Under the pieces are notes generated by a model that did no database searches, had not been told where the DNA came from, and saw nothing but the letters and a program-made list of their open reading frames with translations. Both the position numbers and the translations under genes were made by a program. From the NCBI RefSeq assembly GCF_000006565.2, contig NC_031476.1, positions 1,140,458 through 1,204,457 of the forward strand: a DNA stretch of 64,000 nt, written 5' to 3'. Each line of letters opens with the position of its first letter. Position 1 is the first letter of the stretch. This document shows, one piece after another, positions 1 through 11,700 of this stretch. Source of the stretch: Toxoplasma gondii ME49. Its lineage: Eukaryota; Apicomplexa; Conoidasida; Eucoccidiorida; Sarcocystidae.

Positions 1-3000
1 GCAGATTCTGAAAAAAAATCAAATTTTTTGAATAAAGCGAACATGCAGCGACACACATGCCCCTGCGCCTCCAAAGAGCCCATTTTCATGCATTCTTTCT
101 CCGCCAGAGGGAAAGAAATTCAGACTTACTTCTCTCGCGACGATAGTCTAAGTCTACTGTATTGGCCTAGACGGAGATGTAGTTCTCTGTGCGCTTCGCG
201 AGATTTCTCTGCAGCTGTCTGTTTACACAGCTTTTTATGTCTCTGTATGTATCTATATGAAAATACAGATTTACATCTCTCTAGATACATCTCTACCTAC
301 GTATCTATGTCGATCTGCCTGTCTAGATCTAGATCTATCTCTATCTATCAATATCTATTTTACGATCTATATCTATCTATGCAACTACACCTAATGTTCT
401 TGGTTTTTTTTCTATTTGTCCTACCCCACCTTTGCGTTCCCTGCTTCCCTTTTTTCACCTTTCTCCTCCATTTTCGACCATGTCCTCTTTCCTCGTTCTC
501 CCCGTTCTCCCCTCTCCATTCTCCATTCTTGTTGTTCTGTTCCTTTCGTCCCTCGTTTCTCTCCAGGCTGTACCTTGTACTCGCACTTCTTCAGCAGGCG
601 CTTCCTCCCCAACGCGTAGAGACGCAGTTTGTGCCCGACGCCCGCGAGCAGCATGCCTCGGAACGCAGTCAGCGCCATCGGATAGTCTTCTACAGGAGTC
701 TGAAAAGCCAAGAAAACCGAGAAAAGACGCGAAAACAATGAACGCAGAAAACAGAAAACGCCTTCAAAGAGCGACGGAAACCACGCATCCAACCCGGAAA
801 CGAAAAGGAGAGAAAACGAGAGATCCAGGGACAGGCGCAAAAACATGCACAAAGAGAGACAAGCAAATATCTTTACACGTTTAAATATATATATATATAT
901 ATATACTCTATATATGTAGTCTATATATATATTATACATATAGTGTATATATATGATATATATGTCTATATGTGTATGGATATAATTAGAGAAAGACAGA
1001 GGATGTATCCAGATGACGATTGGATCGAAGAGAAGAGAAGCGAGAGAGAGGGAGAGGAGGAAGAGAGGAAGCAAGAAAAAGCAGACGTGGAAGGAGAAAA
1101 GGCGTCATTTTCATCTTACGGAGTGGACCAAACTGAGGGAGAACTTGTCGTCGTATGAGAAGACTTTGATGGACGCGTGAGGCACCTGTGAGTGGAGGCA
1201 CACAAACGCAAAGACGAACTCTTACGCTCCTTCCTTTCTTCGCCGTTCAGAGCCTCGAGTCACAAAACCATCACGGGTGAACATACACTCTGCATGCTTT
1301 CAGGGGAGCAGATCTCTCTGGGACTATGCGCTTCGTTCATCGCTTGAAAATTCGCATTCCTCAGTCTCGGCTCGTTCTCTGTGGTCATTGTTCGCACACG
1401 ACGATCCAGGGAACTTGGAAAAATATATCCTAGACAGACACAGAGATGCGCTAAAAAGAGGTACACCGGTAGATACGTAGTAGACACCCAGACAGGAACG
1501 CGCATCACAAGCGGCTCAGAAAAGGGCATGGATAGGTAGATACGATACAGAGAACGAGAAGCACGCAGAGACAGAGAAGTAAGTGGATGATAAGTCCCTC
1601 CTTGAAAATTGCACAATTCCACAAACAAGCCTAGGTGTGTGTTCCTAGGTGGTCATTTAGAGAGACAGATCGACGAATGCGTCGAAAACGTAGATCTTCT
1701 GAAATGCGGTTCCTTGTCAACGTCGACTAGAGAAGCTGGGTTGGTTCTCAAACATTTTGCGGTTTCTGTGGTGAGAAACGGTTTCGCCATTTCCATGTCC
1801 TTGCGTGAGAACTCCACCTTTTTTGGCTTGAGAGTCATCGCCGTGACGGTGCCGACGACGAGGAGAGGCAGACCCTCCATTTCGCAGAAGCAGCAGCTGA
1901 GTGCAGCCTCGTCTGTCTCAAGAGACACCTTGTCGATGGTCATTGCCTGTCAGAGAGAAAAGAAGATCGAAGAAGGGGGAGAAGCAAAAAACAGTGAAAG
2001 AGTCAGCTCAAGCGTCGATGCAACGGACGCCAGATTGACACAAACGCCGCCTTTGCTTTCAAAACTGCCTCGATACGATCCACTCACGCCCTCAAGTTTC
2101 CTTCCTCGTTACTCGTTCTCCTTTTCGTCTTTTCTCCAGCTCGTCTCCGTTCTCTCTGTCTCCTCAACCTCCTTCTCTGCGCCTTCTCCCTCTTTCTCTT
2201 GATCTTCCTCGATCCCTCCTTCTTCCCCCTCTTGCTCTCTTCTCTCTCCCTCTTCCAATTCTTTCTCACCATGAGGGGGTTGACGATTCGAATGCAAGAT
2301 CCCCACTTGCCAGGGCCTGCCTTGAAGGTTCCGTAGTGGTCTTCAGGTAGGTCTTGCTGCTCTTTCTCTTCCAGCTGAAAAGAAAAAACGAAGGGCACCG
2401 TGGACGTTCTACAGACACCGACGGCCTCCCGAATCGAGAGCAGACCTCTTCTTCTCCCTTCTCACTATCTCACCACTTCTCTTCCCCTTCTTCTGTCTCT
2501 GTCTCTCTTCTTCTTCTGTCTCGCTTCCTGGCTCCGCTTCGACGTTTCTCACACACATCCGTTCCGCCATCCGCCTCACCTGCATGTCGTCGGTTTCTTC
2601 CTTGTCTTCTTCTTCTTCCTGGTTGACCTTGATGCCCTTCAAGGCTCGGCGAATCTCGGCCTTCGTCGACTCGTCGTACGCGTTGTGGTCGGCCTCCACA
2701 ATGGCGAGAGCCGATGCGCGGCGCGATGGGTCTGCCCCGGCGGCGTCTCCTCCCGCTTGCGACTCTGAAAAACCGTGACACAGAAGGTCACCGAGTGAAC
2801 AGCCGCGCAGAGAAACCTCCCGCGGAAAGCAGAGAGGCGAGCAGAAACTCCGAGAAACAGGTTTCCGAGTGGCTCCTCAGAGACACAGCAGAGCGCGAAG
2901 AAGCCTACTCGAGAGAAACCGAGAGACAGCATTTCTCGGTCGCCGCCTCGATTTGCGCGACCGCGGTTCATCGCGCAAGCTCGCTCTCGTCTCTGGCCCT

Positions 3001-6000
3001 GTGAGGGAGCTCCGTGTTGAAGACGAGAACTGGCGCGGCTCTCGCGAGCCCCCAAGAAAAAACGAGGTCGACCTCACGCGGCCAGGCTTCGCGAAACCTC
3101 TCCTTCTCCCCCTCATCGGCACAGGGCGGGAGCGCCCACCGCGCCGGTCCGCCAGACTTCTTGAAGAAGAGAAAAACAGAAGAAACGCAACGGCGCGCTG
3201 CACACCTACCTGCCGCGGAAGGGTGAGGGAGAGCCGCCATCGCTCGCGGTGTGAACGAGAGCGGAAGAACCGTTTGCCCGAAAGTCTCGCCCAGTCGCTG
3301 GCATCGAAAAATTCGCAAGCTTCCACCTGCAATCGCGACGAAGCCGTCCGTGCACTGCAGAAGCGAAACGCACCCCGACGCCACACGCCAATTCCACTGA
3401 TCGATAGACGCATGCATACACATCGTTCGCACTGCTGTAAAGGACACCACGGGATACAGAGAAACGCACACACACGCATATGCATACATAAACAAATATA
3501 TAAAAATATATAAAAAAAATATATATTTATGAATATATATATAAATGAATATAGCCGTGTGCACCTCAGACTGGGTGTGTAGGCGTCTGCGTGTTTTACG
3601 TGAATCTGCAGAAGGTTGGGTCTGGATTCCGACCGCGTCTTGAGGAGAACGGATGCAAATACATGCCCTCCCCTGTGCAGATCGGACGCGTTCGGCGTTG
3701 AAGGTGTGTTTTCTTTAGAAAAACGAGCTGGAAGGAACGGTAAAAGGAGCTGCCTGCCTCGAATTGCGGGTCTCACCTGCTCAGAGCAGAAAGAGGCGAC
3801 GCACTCGAGAGGATCGTAGTTGAGAGGTATGCAGTGGAGCTTGTGCTGGAAGGTGTAGCACAGCCACGACTTCTCACTCAGCGCCAGAACTGGAAGCAAA
3901 CAAGAAGAAGAATTGTCTCCCTGTGTTCCTTCTCTTCTTCCCCTGTTCGTGCTGTGGCAGTGTGTGAGGAGTCCCCGGAAGTTTCTACCGTCTGAAGTCG
4001 AAATACATCCACCAGAACCGCGGAGTCCACATCTATCGGAGAGACACGGCCGAAAGGCTACCTGTCTCTCTCTGCACCGCCACTCGGTCGGTTACCTCTC
4101 AAGGGAACTGCAGATTCAACGAAGGCGCCTTCTCCCCTTACGTCTCCTTTCCTTCTCTAAAGATGTCAGACCAGAGAAGGACACTAGGAGGAGACGCACG
4201 CGAAGACGCAAAAGTCAGAGAAAAAAGATACGGACCGAGACAGGAGGGCGGGAAAGGGCACAGTAAGGAAGGGAAGCGAGAAGACACGCCAGAAGTAGAC
4301 AGCACCGCATCAAAGGAGACACCAGATAATAGGGGGAAGCGCGAAGCGATAGGAGACGACGAAAACTGAAACGTGTGAACAGAAACGGACTTGCTGGTTG
4401 GCCCTGAAGGGTGACGGCGTGGAAGCGAACGGCGCGACCTCCCAAGAATCTGCTTCTCTGGTCTAGAAGGGTGCCGAGGACAGGGTCTACGACGCTGCGA
4501 ATCATCACACCCGTATTTAGGCCGACCTGCGGAAAGCAGCAGCAGCCCAGGGGAGACAGAGAAGGTCGACAGCTGGCGGAACGTCTTTGAAAAGCAGAAA
4601 CAGAAAACGCAGACGAAAAAGCACACCGTCGGAGAGAGACAGGAGGATTCCAGGACGCTCCAGATGCGTTTCAGCTTGTGCTTGCAACTCAGGGTCCTTG
4701 AACGTATGCCGTTCGGAAGGTCTTTCCCTCTCCCGTCTCCTTTCTCCACATTGACTCTCGAGTGGTGCTTGCTCTGCACAGGTAGAGTTTCGTGTCTCCA
4801 TGTCTATGGTAGCCGAGATCGCCTCCATCGATATTTCTACCGACGGTCCTTCTCTACTTGCGTCGAAGGACCTCTCATCAAGTTTATCTGTCCACCTTCG
4901 TCACACGTCGAAATGTCTCTCTCTCTCCCCCCATCTCCATTTACGCGTCTCTCAATACCTCTCCATTTCACCTTTACTACGCCCAACTTCGCCGGAGCTC
5001 TCCCTCTACCCTCACGCGTATAAACACACATATATGTATATATATATGTATATATATATATATGTAGATATGTAGATATGTGATGTGCTTCTTTGAAGTT
5101 GAACGAAACGTTTACTTGCGTTCGTTTTCACACTTAAGAAAAGCCTTACGTGTCGAAAAAGGAGGCTCGTCCCTATGCATGTACTTTTAATTGCCCATAT
5201 GTCACCCTTGTTTTTTTTCAGGGGAAGTTAGCAGGTATTTTCGTGTGGCTTTCGACAGTGTCGTTACACGCAGGAGGCGCAACAGACACACGCCTCTTCC
5301 TCCATTTTTTGGGTCTACACATTTTCTTCGAGAGAGACTTTTCCACGCGTCTTTGTCATGTGGAAGTAGCCTTACGTGCAGATACAAGACCCCGTTGTCT
5401 TGACTTTTGCCTGCGTCTGTCGAGTTCGCGCCTAGGCCAGTGAGCGTCGCGAGGCAGACGCTCTCGGGCGTCGCGTCGTTGGGGAGGAGCTGGGTGGACA
5501 GCTGTCTCAGGTTGCGGTCTTTCTCCAGGCTGAGGATGCGGACCATGTTGTCGAGTCCGCCGACGGCGAGGAAGGAGGCGCGGAGGCGACCTTTGGGGAT
5601 CGCCTGCATGCTCATGCATGTGGACTCGACGTTGATGTTTCTTCGAGCGGTTTCGACGAGGGTGTGTGCGTCGTCGACCTCGAATAAAACGAGTTCTCCT
5701 CCCGCCAGCGAGATCACCAGCTGTCTCTCGTTTGCCGCAGCGGCTTTGATTCGGCGTCCGCCCGGCGCTCGCCACTCATTCACACGTTTGCTCTTGAGGA
5801 TGTGCCGGATGCCTGTTTCGTGGACTTGAATGAAGGAGTCGTCGTACATGAGGGCGACGAGCAGCGAGGAGACGTTCGTGAGGAACGCGCTGTCGGTGAC
5901 TTCCTCGACAGTGTCGCCGATCTGGAGCACGAGACTGCTACCATCGAACGCGACGAAGATGTAGCCATCGAACGCGTTCTGGTGTGACAGCTTGGTGGTC

Positions 6001-8717
6001 CAGACGGCGCGCGCGCGTCCCGGCAACTCGTTGTCCGCCATCTCCTCGACTCCGAGGCCGTGCTGGAGAATGCGGAGTGTGCTGCGCGGTCCCTTCCCAC
6101 AGAGGACGTAGACCTGCGGGGCGCCAGTGCCTTGCGCATCCAAGACCTTCAAATCGGTGATTGGCGAGAGCGACTGGAGTTCGTCGACGAGCGCCAGGTT
6201 CCTCAGCGGGCGGGGCTTGAAGGCGATGATCGCCTCGCGACCCAGCGGATGCGTCGACGAGCACCGCGGATCGGAGGCGTCCGACCCAATCCCCGTGAAC
6301 TGGTAGAAGAGGTGATTCCCAAACTCGGAAGCGACAAACAAGTATCCGGACTTGAGCACGCAGAGAGCGTTCGCGACCGGCACCGTGTCGAAGTATCGAC
6401 AGACGACTTCCCGGACAACGCCTTCTTCGTGCGAGATCTCCACTTTGTAGATGTCGCCGTACTCGGTCTGGATGAGGATGAAGAAGAAGTCCTTCATGCG
6501 GTGCACGGCGAACGCGACGACGGCGAGGCCGCGGTCGGAACCTGTCTCCAGTCGCCGCGGAATCGCGCAGCAGATCTCCTCGTGATCAGGTTTCTTGTAC
6601 AGCAAGAAGTTCCCGCAGCACACCAACAGGCCGCTCGGTCCATCCGCTCCGCCACCGCCAGGCACCGGAATCAAACAGTGAGCGGACGCCGGCACCGGCA
6701 ACGTCGCCTTTTTGATCACATGGTTCAGACCCAAGTCCATTTCCCACAGGCAAAGCCCCTTCGGGACTGTGACGCCTGCGACGCGCAGACAACGCATGCC
6801 GCACCAAAACGGAGTCAGGCGAGAACACCAAGGTGAACCGCACAACGAAGGAGAGAGAGGAAGAACCACGGGAAGAAAACGAGAAAGTTCAAGAGGAAGA
6901 CAAGAGCAAAAACAACAAAAACGTCAAAAACAGCAAAAACAGCAAGAAGAGGGAGACGAAGGCTCATTTGACTCAAGCGGAACGGAAGAACGACTGGAGA
7001 TGCACACGGGGAAGAAGGCGGTCTTCCGCATCGGCACGATCCAGGACCCTCTCGATCGCGAGGTCCTTCGTGGAGACGACACTGCGGCACAGATCGCTAG
7101 GTGCCTTCCCCGTCCGATCACATCCAAAAGACAAGACGAGAGAAAAGAATCCTGCGAGGGACATACGCGGGAACCGAGAGCGAACACACGGCGCGCGGTG
7201 GAACGCACCTCCGGTGCTCAGATCTTTCGTCTCTCTTCCTGTTGCGTGACGCGTCCACGCTTACCGGGAGTTGCAGGTTTTCTGTCCGAGGATTCAACGT
7301 TTTGTTCGAGAGACGCAAAGAGCGGATTGTCGAACCCCATGTCAACTCCACACAAGTCATGGCAAATCGCGTGACTCTTGTGAGCCTCCAGTGGGCTGCT
7401 GATCGTCAGCTGAGCCTTGTTGTCGCGGTTGACAATGTAAACGAACTTCTGACGCTCGACGGCCGCCACCATCAGCGTGCGCCCTTTGGGGTCCACCGCG
7501 AGATACTCCCCGGGAACAACTCGCCGAATGCCTGAAAACGAGAAACGGAATGAGCCGAACAGAGAGGCCTGTGAGCAGAAGCGAGAGGCCTGTGAGCAGA
7601 AGCGAGAGGCCAGTGAGCAAGAAAGCGCGAAGAATGGCGACAAGGGAGGGAAAAACAAACGCAGAAAAGGAAGAAGCGAGAAGGAAGGAGAGCAGAAAAA
7701 CGGAGAAAACGACAACCACGAGACTGAGAAAACAGTGACACAAGATGAGAAGGCGGCGACTGTGAGGCATGGAAACCACAGAGAGAAGAGGAGACGCCAA
7801 AAAAGAGTAAAGTGGAGAGCGAGATTCCAGAAGGCACACAACTTCCATTGACGGAGGAAAGCCCCGTGAGACTACCTTTTCTGTGGATCACACAAAGACT
7901 CGGAATTCCACGTCAACAGACCCACAATAGAGAAACTCGCATGATCCTCGAAGCATCCCGCCACACGGCGTCAACTCCGCCGGCTCTGCCCGCCGGTTCA
8001 GAGAGATGATGGGAGACAGCTTCGTTCGAGCATCTGTCTTTCACTGTATCACCTCCACCCACGTGGACGGGGGACGGAGAGACAAGTTTGCGCCAACAAC
8101 AGAGAGCAAATCGAGCTGCCTCCACACTTGCACCGACGCGCTTCTTCTGCGCAGAATCCTCCGCGTCTATGGACGTCCAAGCACGAACAAGATGCATACC
8201 TACAAACAGACTCCAGTACGTACAGATTCGACACGCCACGGATACAGAGCCAGACAGACAAATGTATCTGTACAGATGGAGCGCCGAAAGGTCTTGTGCG
8301 TCGCGACCCCGTTGGTGTTCGGGCGTCGCTTTCAAATGTCGAGGTTTTCGCTGAAGCTTAGAGCTGTTTGCGCGCACCCGTTTTCCCGTAGGTTTCGCAG
8401 TGGACGCGCTCGAATTCATTTTTTTCCGCGGAGAACTGAACGATGGCCAGTCGGCCGCTGTCGCTGCCGATGGCGAGGTAATCTCGGTTCGCTCCCGTCA
8501 GACGGAAAGCGGCAATGGAGCGGATGATGCCGAAGACTTCTGTGCTCGAAATGGCCTGCAGCTTCCCCTGGTCGTCCGGCCGAAGCAGCTCCAAGACTCG
8601 GCCGCGCGAAACAACTACCTCCTGAGCACGAGGCGCGCTGAAGTTCCCCTGCAGAGCGTGGACAATCGCCGTCGGCTTCTGCAGGGTCAAATGGTAAAGG
8701 ACAGGCATCGTGAACAA
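1..8717 (-). CDS. SF3B3: Splicing factor 3B subunit 3 (SAP130/Rse1), partial at left edge
   Basis: Scaffold subunit of the SF3b complex of the U2 snRNP, acting in branch-site recognition in the nucleus. Twelve exons are visible on the minus strand: 8708(or 8717)-8378, 7531-7265, 6775-5376, 4526-4391, 3889-3777, 3354-3210, 2764-2580, 2374-2270, 1946-1818, 1185-1120, 699-574 and the first seven bases of the next exon at 7-1. All junctions are GT..AG and all phases agree. The product (about 1003 residues in view, against about 1217 in human) follows the human protein throughout, for example VVSRGRVLELLRPD near the start, WEMDLGLNHV, DTVPVANALCVLKSGYLFVA, ELPGRARAVWT and TPVEDYPMALTAFRG. The three-propeller architecture is therefore present except the last roughly 210 residues. 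The start is MPVLYHLTLQ at 8708 by comparison with MFLYNLTLQ in human; an in-frame ATG three codons upstream (8717) is possible. The start of exon 3 could also be at 6766, same phase. Confidence 0.96.
8..573 (-). other. SF3B3 intron 11
   Basis: The donor GTACAG follows the lysine of KKCEYK at 574. The acceptor is a run of T followed by CAG at bases 10-8, leaving codons AAT CTG C at 7-1 in phase 0, which fits the expected next residues of the SF3B3 family. The intron holds a degenerate TCTA/TATC tetranucleotide tract at about 240-385 and a pyrimidine-rich block at about 440-560 (as read on the plus strand). Confidence 0.75.
240..385. repeat. Degenerate (TCTA)n microsatellite
   Basis: Interrupted TCTA/ATCT units with scattered substitutions, lying inside SF3B3 intron 11. 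No coding role seen. Confidence 0.7.
882..973. repeat. (TA)n microsatellite
   Basis: Alternating TA runs broken by short interruptions, inside the SF3B3 intron between the exons at 1185-1120 and 699-574. Confidence 0.8.
3484..3555. repeat. AT-rich (TA)n tract
   Basis: ATATAT-rich segment inside the SF3B3 intron between the exons at 3889-3777 and 3354-3210. Confidence 0.7.
5029..5083. repeat. (TA)n microsatellite
   Basis: TATATATGTATATA-type tract inside the SF3B3 intron between the exons at 6775-5376 and 4526-4391. Confidence 0.75.
7562..7622. repeat. 21-bp tandem repeat, about 2.9 copies
   Basis: Two perfect copies of a 21-base unit beginning GAGAGGCCTGTGAGC at 7562 and 7583, then a third, diverged and incomplete copy from 7604. 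It lies in SF3B3 intron 1, 30 bases upstream (in transcript order) of the exon 2 acceptor, so it replaces part of the expected pyrimidine tract: on the transcript strand it reads as a C/T-rich repeat. Confidence 0.8.
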
Positions 8718-11700
8718 CGGGAGAGACGATGGAAGCGCAGTGGAGAGGAGGGAGAGGTGAAAGAGACGGAGAGGAAGAGAGGATGAGAAGGCAGCGAGAG
8801 AGAGAGAAGAACCGACGCCCGTGCACGGTTCTCTTGTCTCCAGAGTGGGGATTCTCTCCCGCTTCTTGACCGACTCTGGCGCGCGTTCTCTCTTTTCTCT
8901 CGCAAAAGACTCCTCTCGCGCCCTACCGCCGCGGCAGCAACAAGTCTGGTCTCTTGCAGCGAGCGCCTCCGTCGAAGTGATCTGAACCGGACGCGAAGGT
9001 GAAAACGCAACGCCGAGCCGCGTGAGGCCTCGTTCGCCTCTCTTCAGATCCTAGACAAGCCAGGCAAACTATCGCGAACTGTCGCAGGGAGAAAACGAAT
9101 TCATCAGAGACAGCGCGGGCGTGGAGAACAAAGAACGGACGATCGAGGAAGACAGTGTGGACGAGGGCACAGTTCCGGCCTCGAAGAAAGGGATTTCCTG
9201 TAGAGCACGAAGGTGCATGCAGGGGAAGAACGAGGGAGAAGTGACAACCCCGCGGGGGAGGAGGGAGTGACAACGGACGACGGAGGAAACCGTTTAGAGT
9301 TTCCGGAAACGGGCTGATTCTGAGCCGCGGCAAAACGCAAAGTAAGAAAACGATTCGAAAGAGTCGAAAGCAAGCGAAGAGGTCAGCGGACCGTTCCCGA
9401 CGACAGCCGCAGACAGAGGCCTGCCGGATGGCGGAACCGTTTTCCTCCCGAGTACGTGAACAGGAAAATACGACGACAACGGGGAGGTGCGAGGAAGAAA
9501 GGAGCAGAACAGCCTCAGAAGACAGCAGACAGAATGCCGAGTTTTGTGCAGGAAACGCACGAAACGGAGAAGCCCCACAGAGAAGCTGGGGAGGCAGCTG
9601 AGCGCTGACGCCTCCAGACGTGTCTGCAGCAGCCGTGGAAACGAGAAGATTTGAGGAAATTGAAGAACGCGGAGGAGAACGAAACGTGAAAAACGCTTTG
9701 GATCCACGCGAGAGAAGCAAAATGGTCAGAACTCCGAGTCCGTTTCCAGCAAGTCTGAATCGGGAACAAGGAATGACGGGGTCCACAGGAAATCCTTCCA
9801 CTTTTCCCGACAGATCGACAAAAAGTAAAAAACCGTAAAACACTTTGGACGAGAAAATAGAGACCTGGATCTGCCCTTCTGCAGAGTTTCCTCTTCCCTA
9901 GTTGCCAGGATCGACGTTCGCTCCCGGGGGAAAAAACGCACCGGCAGTGGACGCAGGCGTTGCGGCGAGACAGCTTCGCGGAAAAGAGACACAAAGAGAG
10001 GAAAGAAAAAAAGCGCGAGCGAAGGGGAAGGCAGAGGCCGTCCCGCCAAAGTCCGAGAAAAATGGCAAACGCGGAGAACAGGGGAAACAGCTCCGCCGGC
10101 GGCGTGTGAGAGGAAAGTGAAACTGCATGCAGAGCCGCCTACACGCGCTTTCGGTTTCGCGTGAAACAGCGCACTGCTTCCGCAAGTCCCAGTCTGGGAA
10201 CAGGAGCTGTTTTCCGTCTTCAGTCTTTGCTTCTTGCGAAAAAATTCGCACGAGCAACGCGAAGCTGCCGCGAAGAAGACCTGGGTTCATGTCCCTAGTC
10301 ACACACCAGGGGTCACACGGAGGCCAGAAAACTAACAGCCGGCGCTGCTGGGCGAGAGACTGCACCGCAGAAGGAAAGTCGTTCCACTTTTGCAGAAACT
10401 CGTGGCCTGGCCGTGATGGTGATTCAGGAGTTGTGGAGAGTGTGATTTCCGCGAATGGAGGGTCATGCGCAGTGGAGGGTTTCCCTTTTACACGCGTCCT
10501 GCAGGAAGGGAGGCCGCCGCACACGGCGACTTGGTCCAGGGCGGATTGTCTCGCTCCTAGAAAAAACTCTGTTTTCTATGAAGAAAGGAGGTTGTGCGTC
10601 GGACTGTAGAGGATACGTGTCTGCTCGCGTTATGTGCCTATTAACACTCTCGGGTCAGGGCTATGCAGACCTCCCAACCGAGGAGAAAGTTGTCCAAGGG
10701 AAGTCGGCAACCCACTGGACGACTAGGCTACGGGATTCCGACACTCCACAAGCTCTGTTCAGCGGGTACTATACTGCCAAGGTGTTTCCGTCAGCTTTGC
10801 CTCCTTTCCTGGTTCGCAGCGAGCCCAGAAAAGAGGTGAAAAGAAGACAAACCTTCACTTTTGCACAGTTCCGTCTGCTCCCAACTTCCCCAGAGTTTCA
10901 CTTGTAGTCCAGTGTCCCGTTCTGCCCACTCAGAACTTGACATAGAAAGTCACATTCCATACACACGCACGGACACACCAGGAAATGCCACCGGCCACAA
11001 GAAGTCGCAGAGTCTATGGAGTTAACGTTCTGCGCGAATCCAAGCGTTTGTGTCATGCTCGTTCTTGTACGTTTGTTTTTCTGCACCGGTGTGATTTAGT
11101 AAGGCGCTAGCAAATGCACAAGACTTTGGCAGCACAAGTTGGCCTGTGTTCACAGGAGAAATCCCAACAATGTAAAAGTGTAAAGCTGAGTTTACAGGGG
11201 GTGTGCGACTGGGATACCACTGAGAATGCTGCCTTATTTCGATCAGAGCTGTTCAACTGAAAAGAAGTCACTACTTTGTTTGGTTGACTTGCGGGCGGAA
11301 ACACTGCGGACCACAGATGCCTACGCAACAAGGACCACCTTTAAGGAAGCTGAGGTGAAATGCCATCTGGATTGCCGGGGGATCCGGGACGAGCGACTCC
11401 GAGAGAAAATTCGTGGAACGCATTTCAAACAACTGAAGCGTAAGACACACGAGGCTGGTGGTGAAAGAGGGCGCGAAGAAGTGCCGGTAATAGTGTGGAG
11501 CACGGCAAAAGGGTGTAGACAGCCCCGTACGACCATCCAGATATTTCTTACAACCTTGTTGTCATGTGTGCAGATGTAGAGACATTCGCGGGGCAGAATG
11601 GCTGTGCTATGATGGCAGAATTGTTGCTTATCTTGCGGTGTGGGCCTTCAGCGCGGAGCCTCTGTGCACATATGTTGCGTCTTCCAATGCTTCGTCAACA

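Noticed and set aside
2877..3899. 340-codon minus-strand open frame
   Set aside because: Only its first 38 codons are SF3B3 exon 5; the rest is intron and out-of-frame exon 6.
10127..10907. Two overlapping plus-strand frames of 160 and 150 codons
   Set aside because: Different frames, no domains and no splice-linked continuation; consistent with chance open frames in GC-rich DNA.
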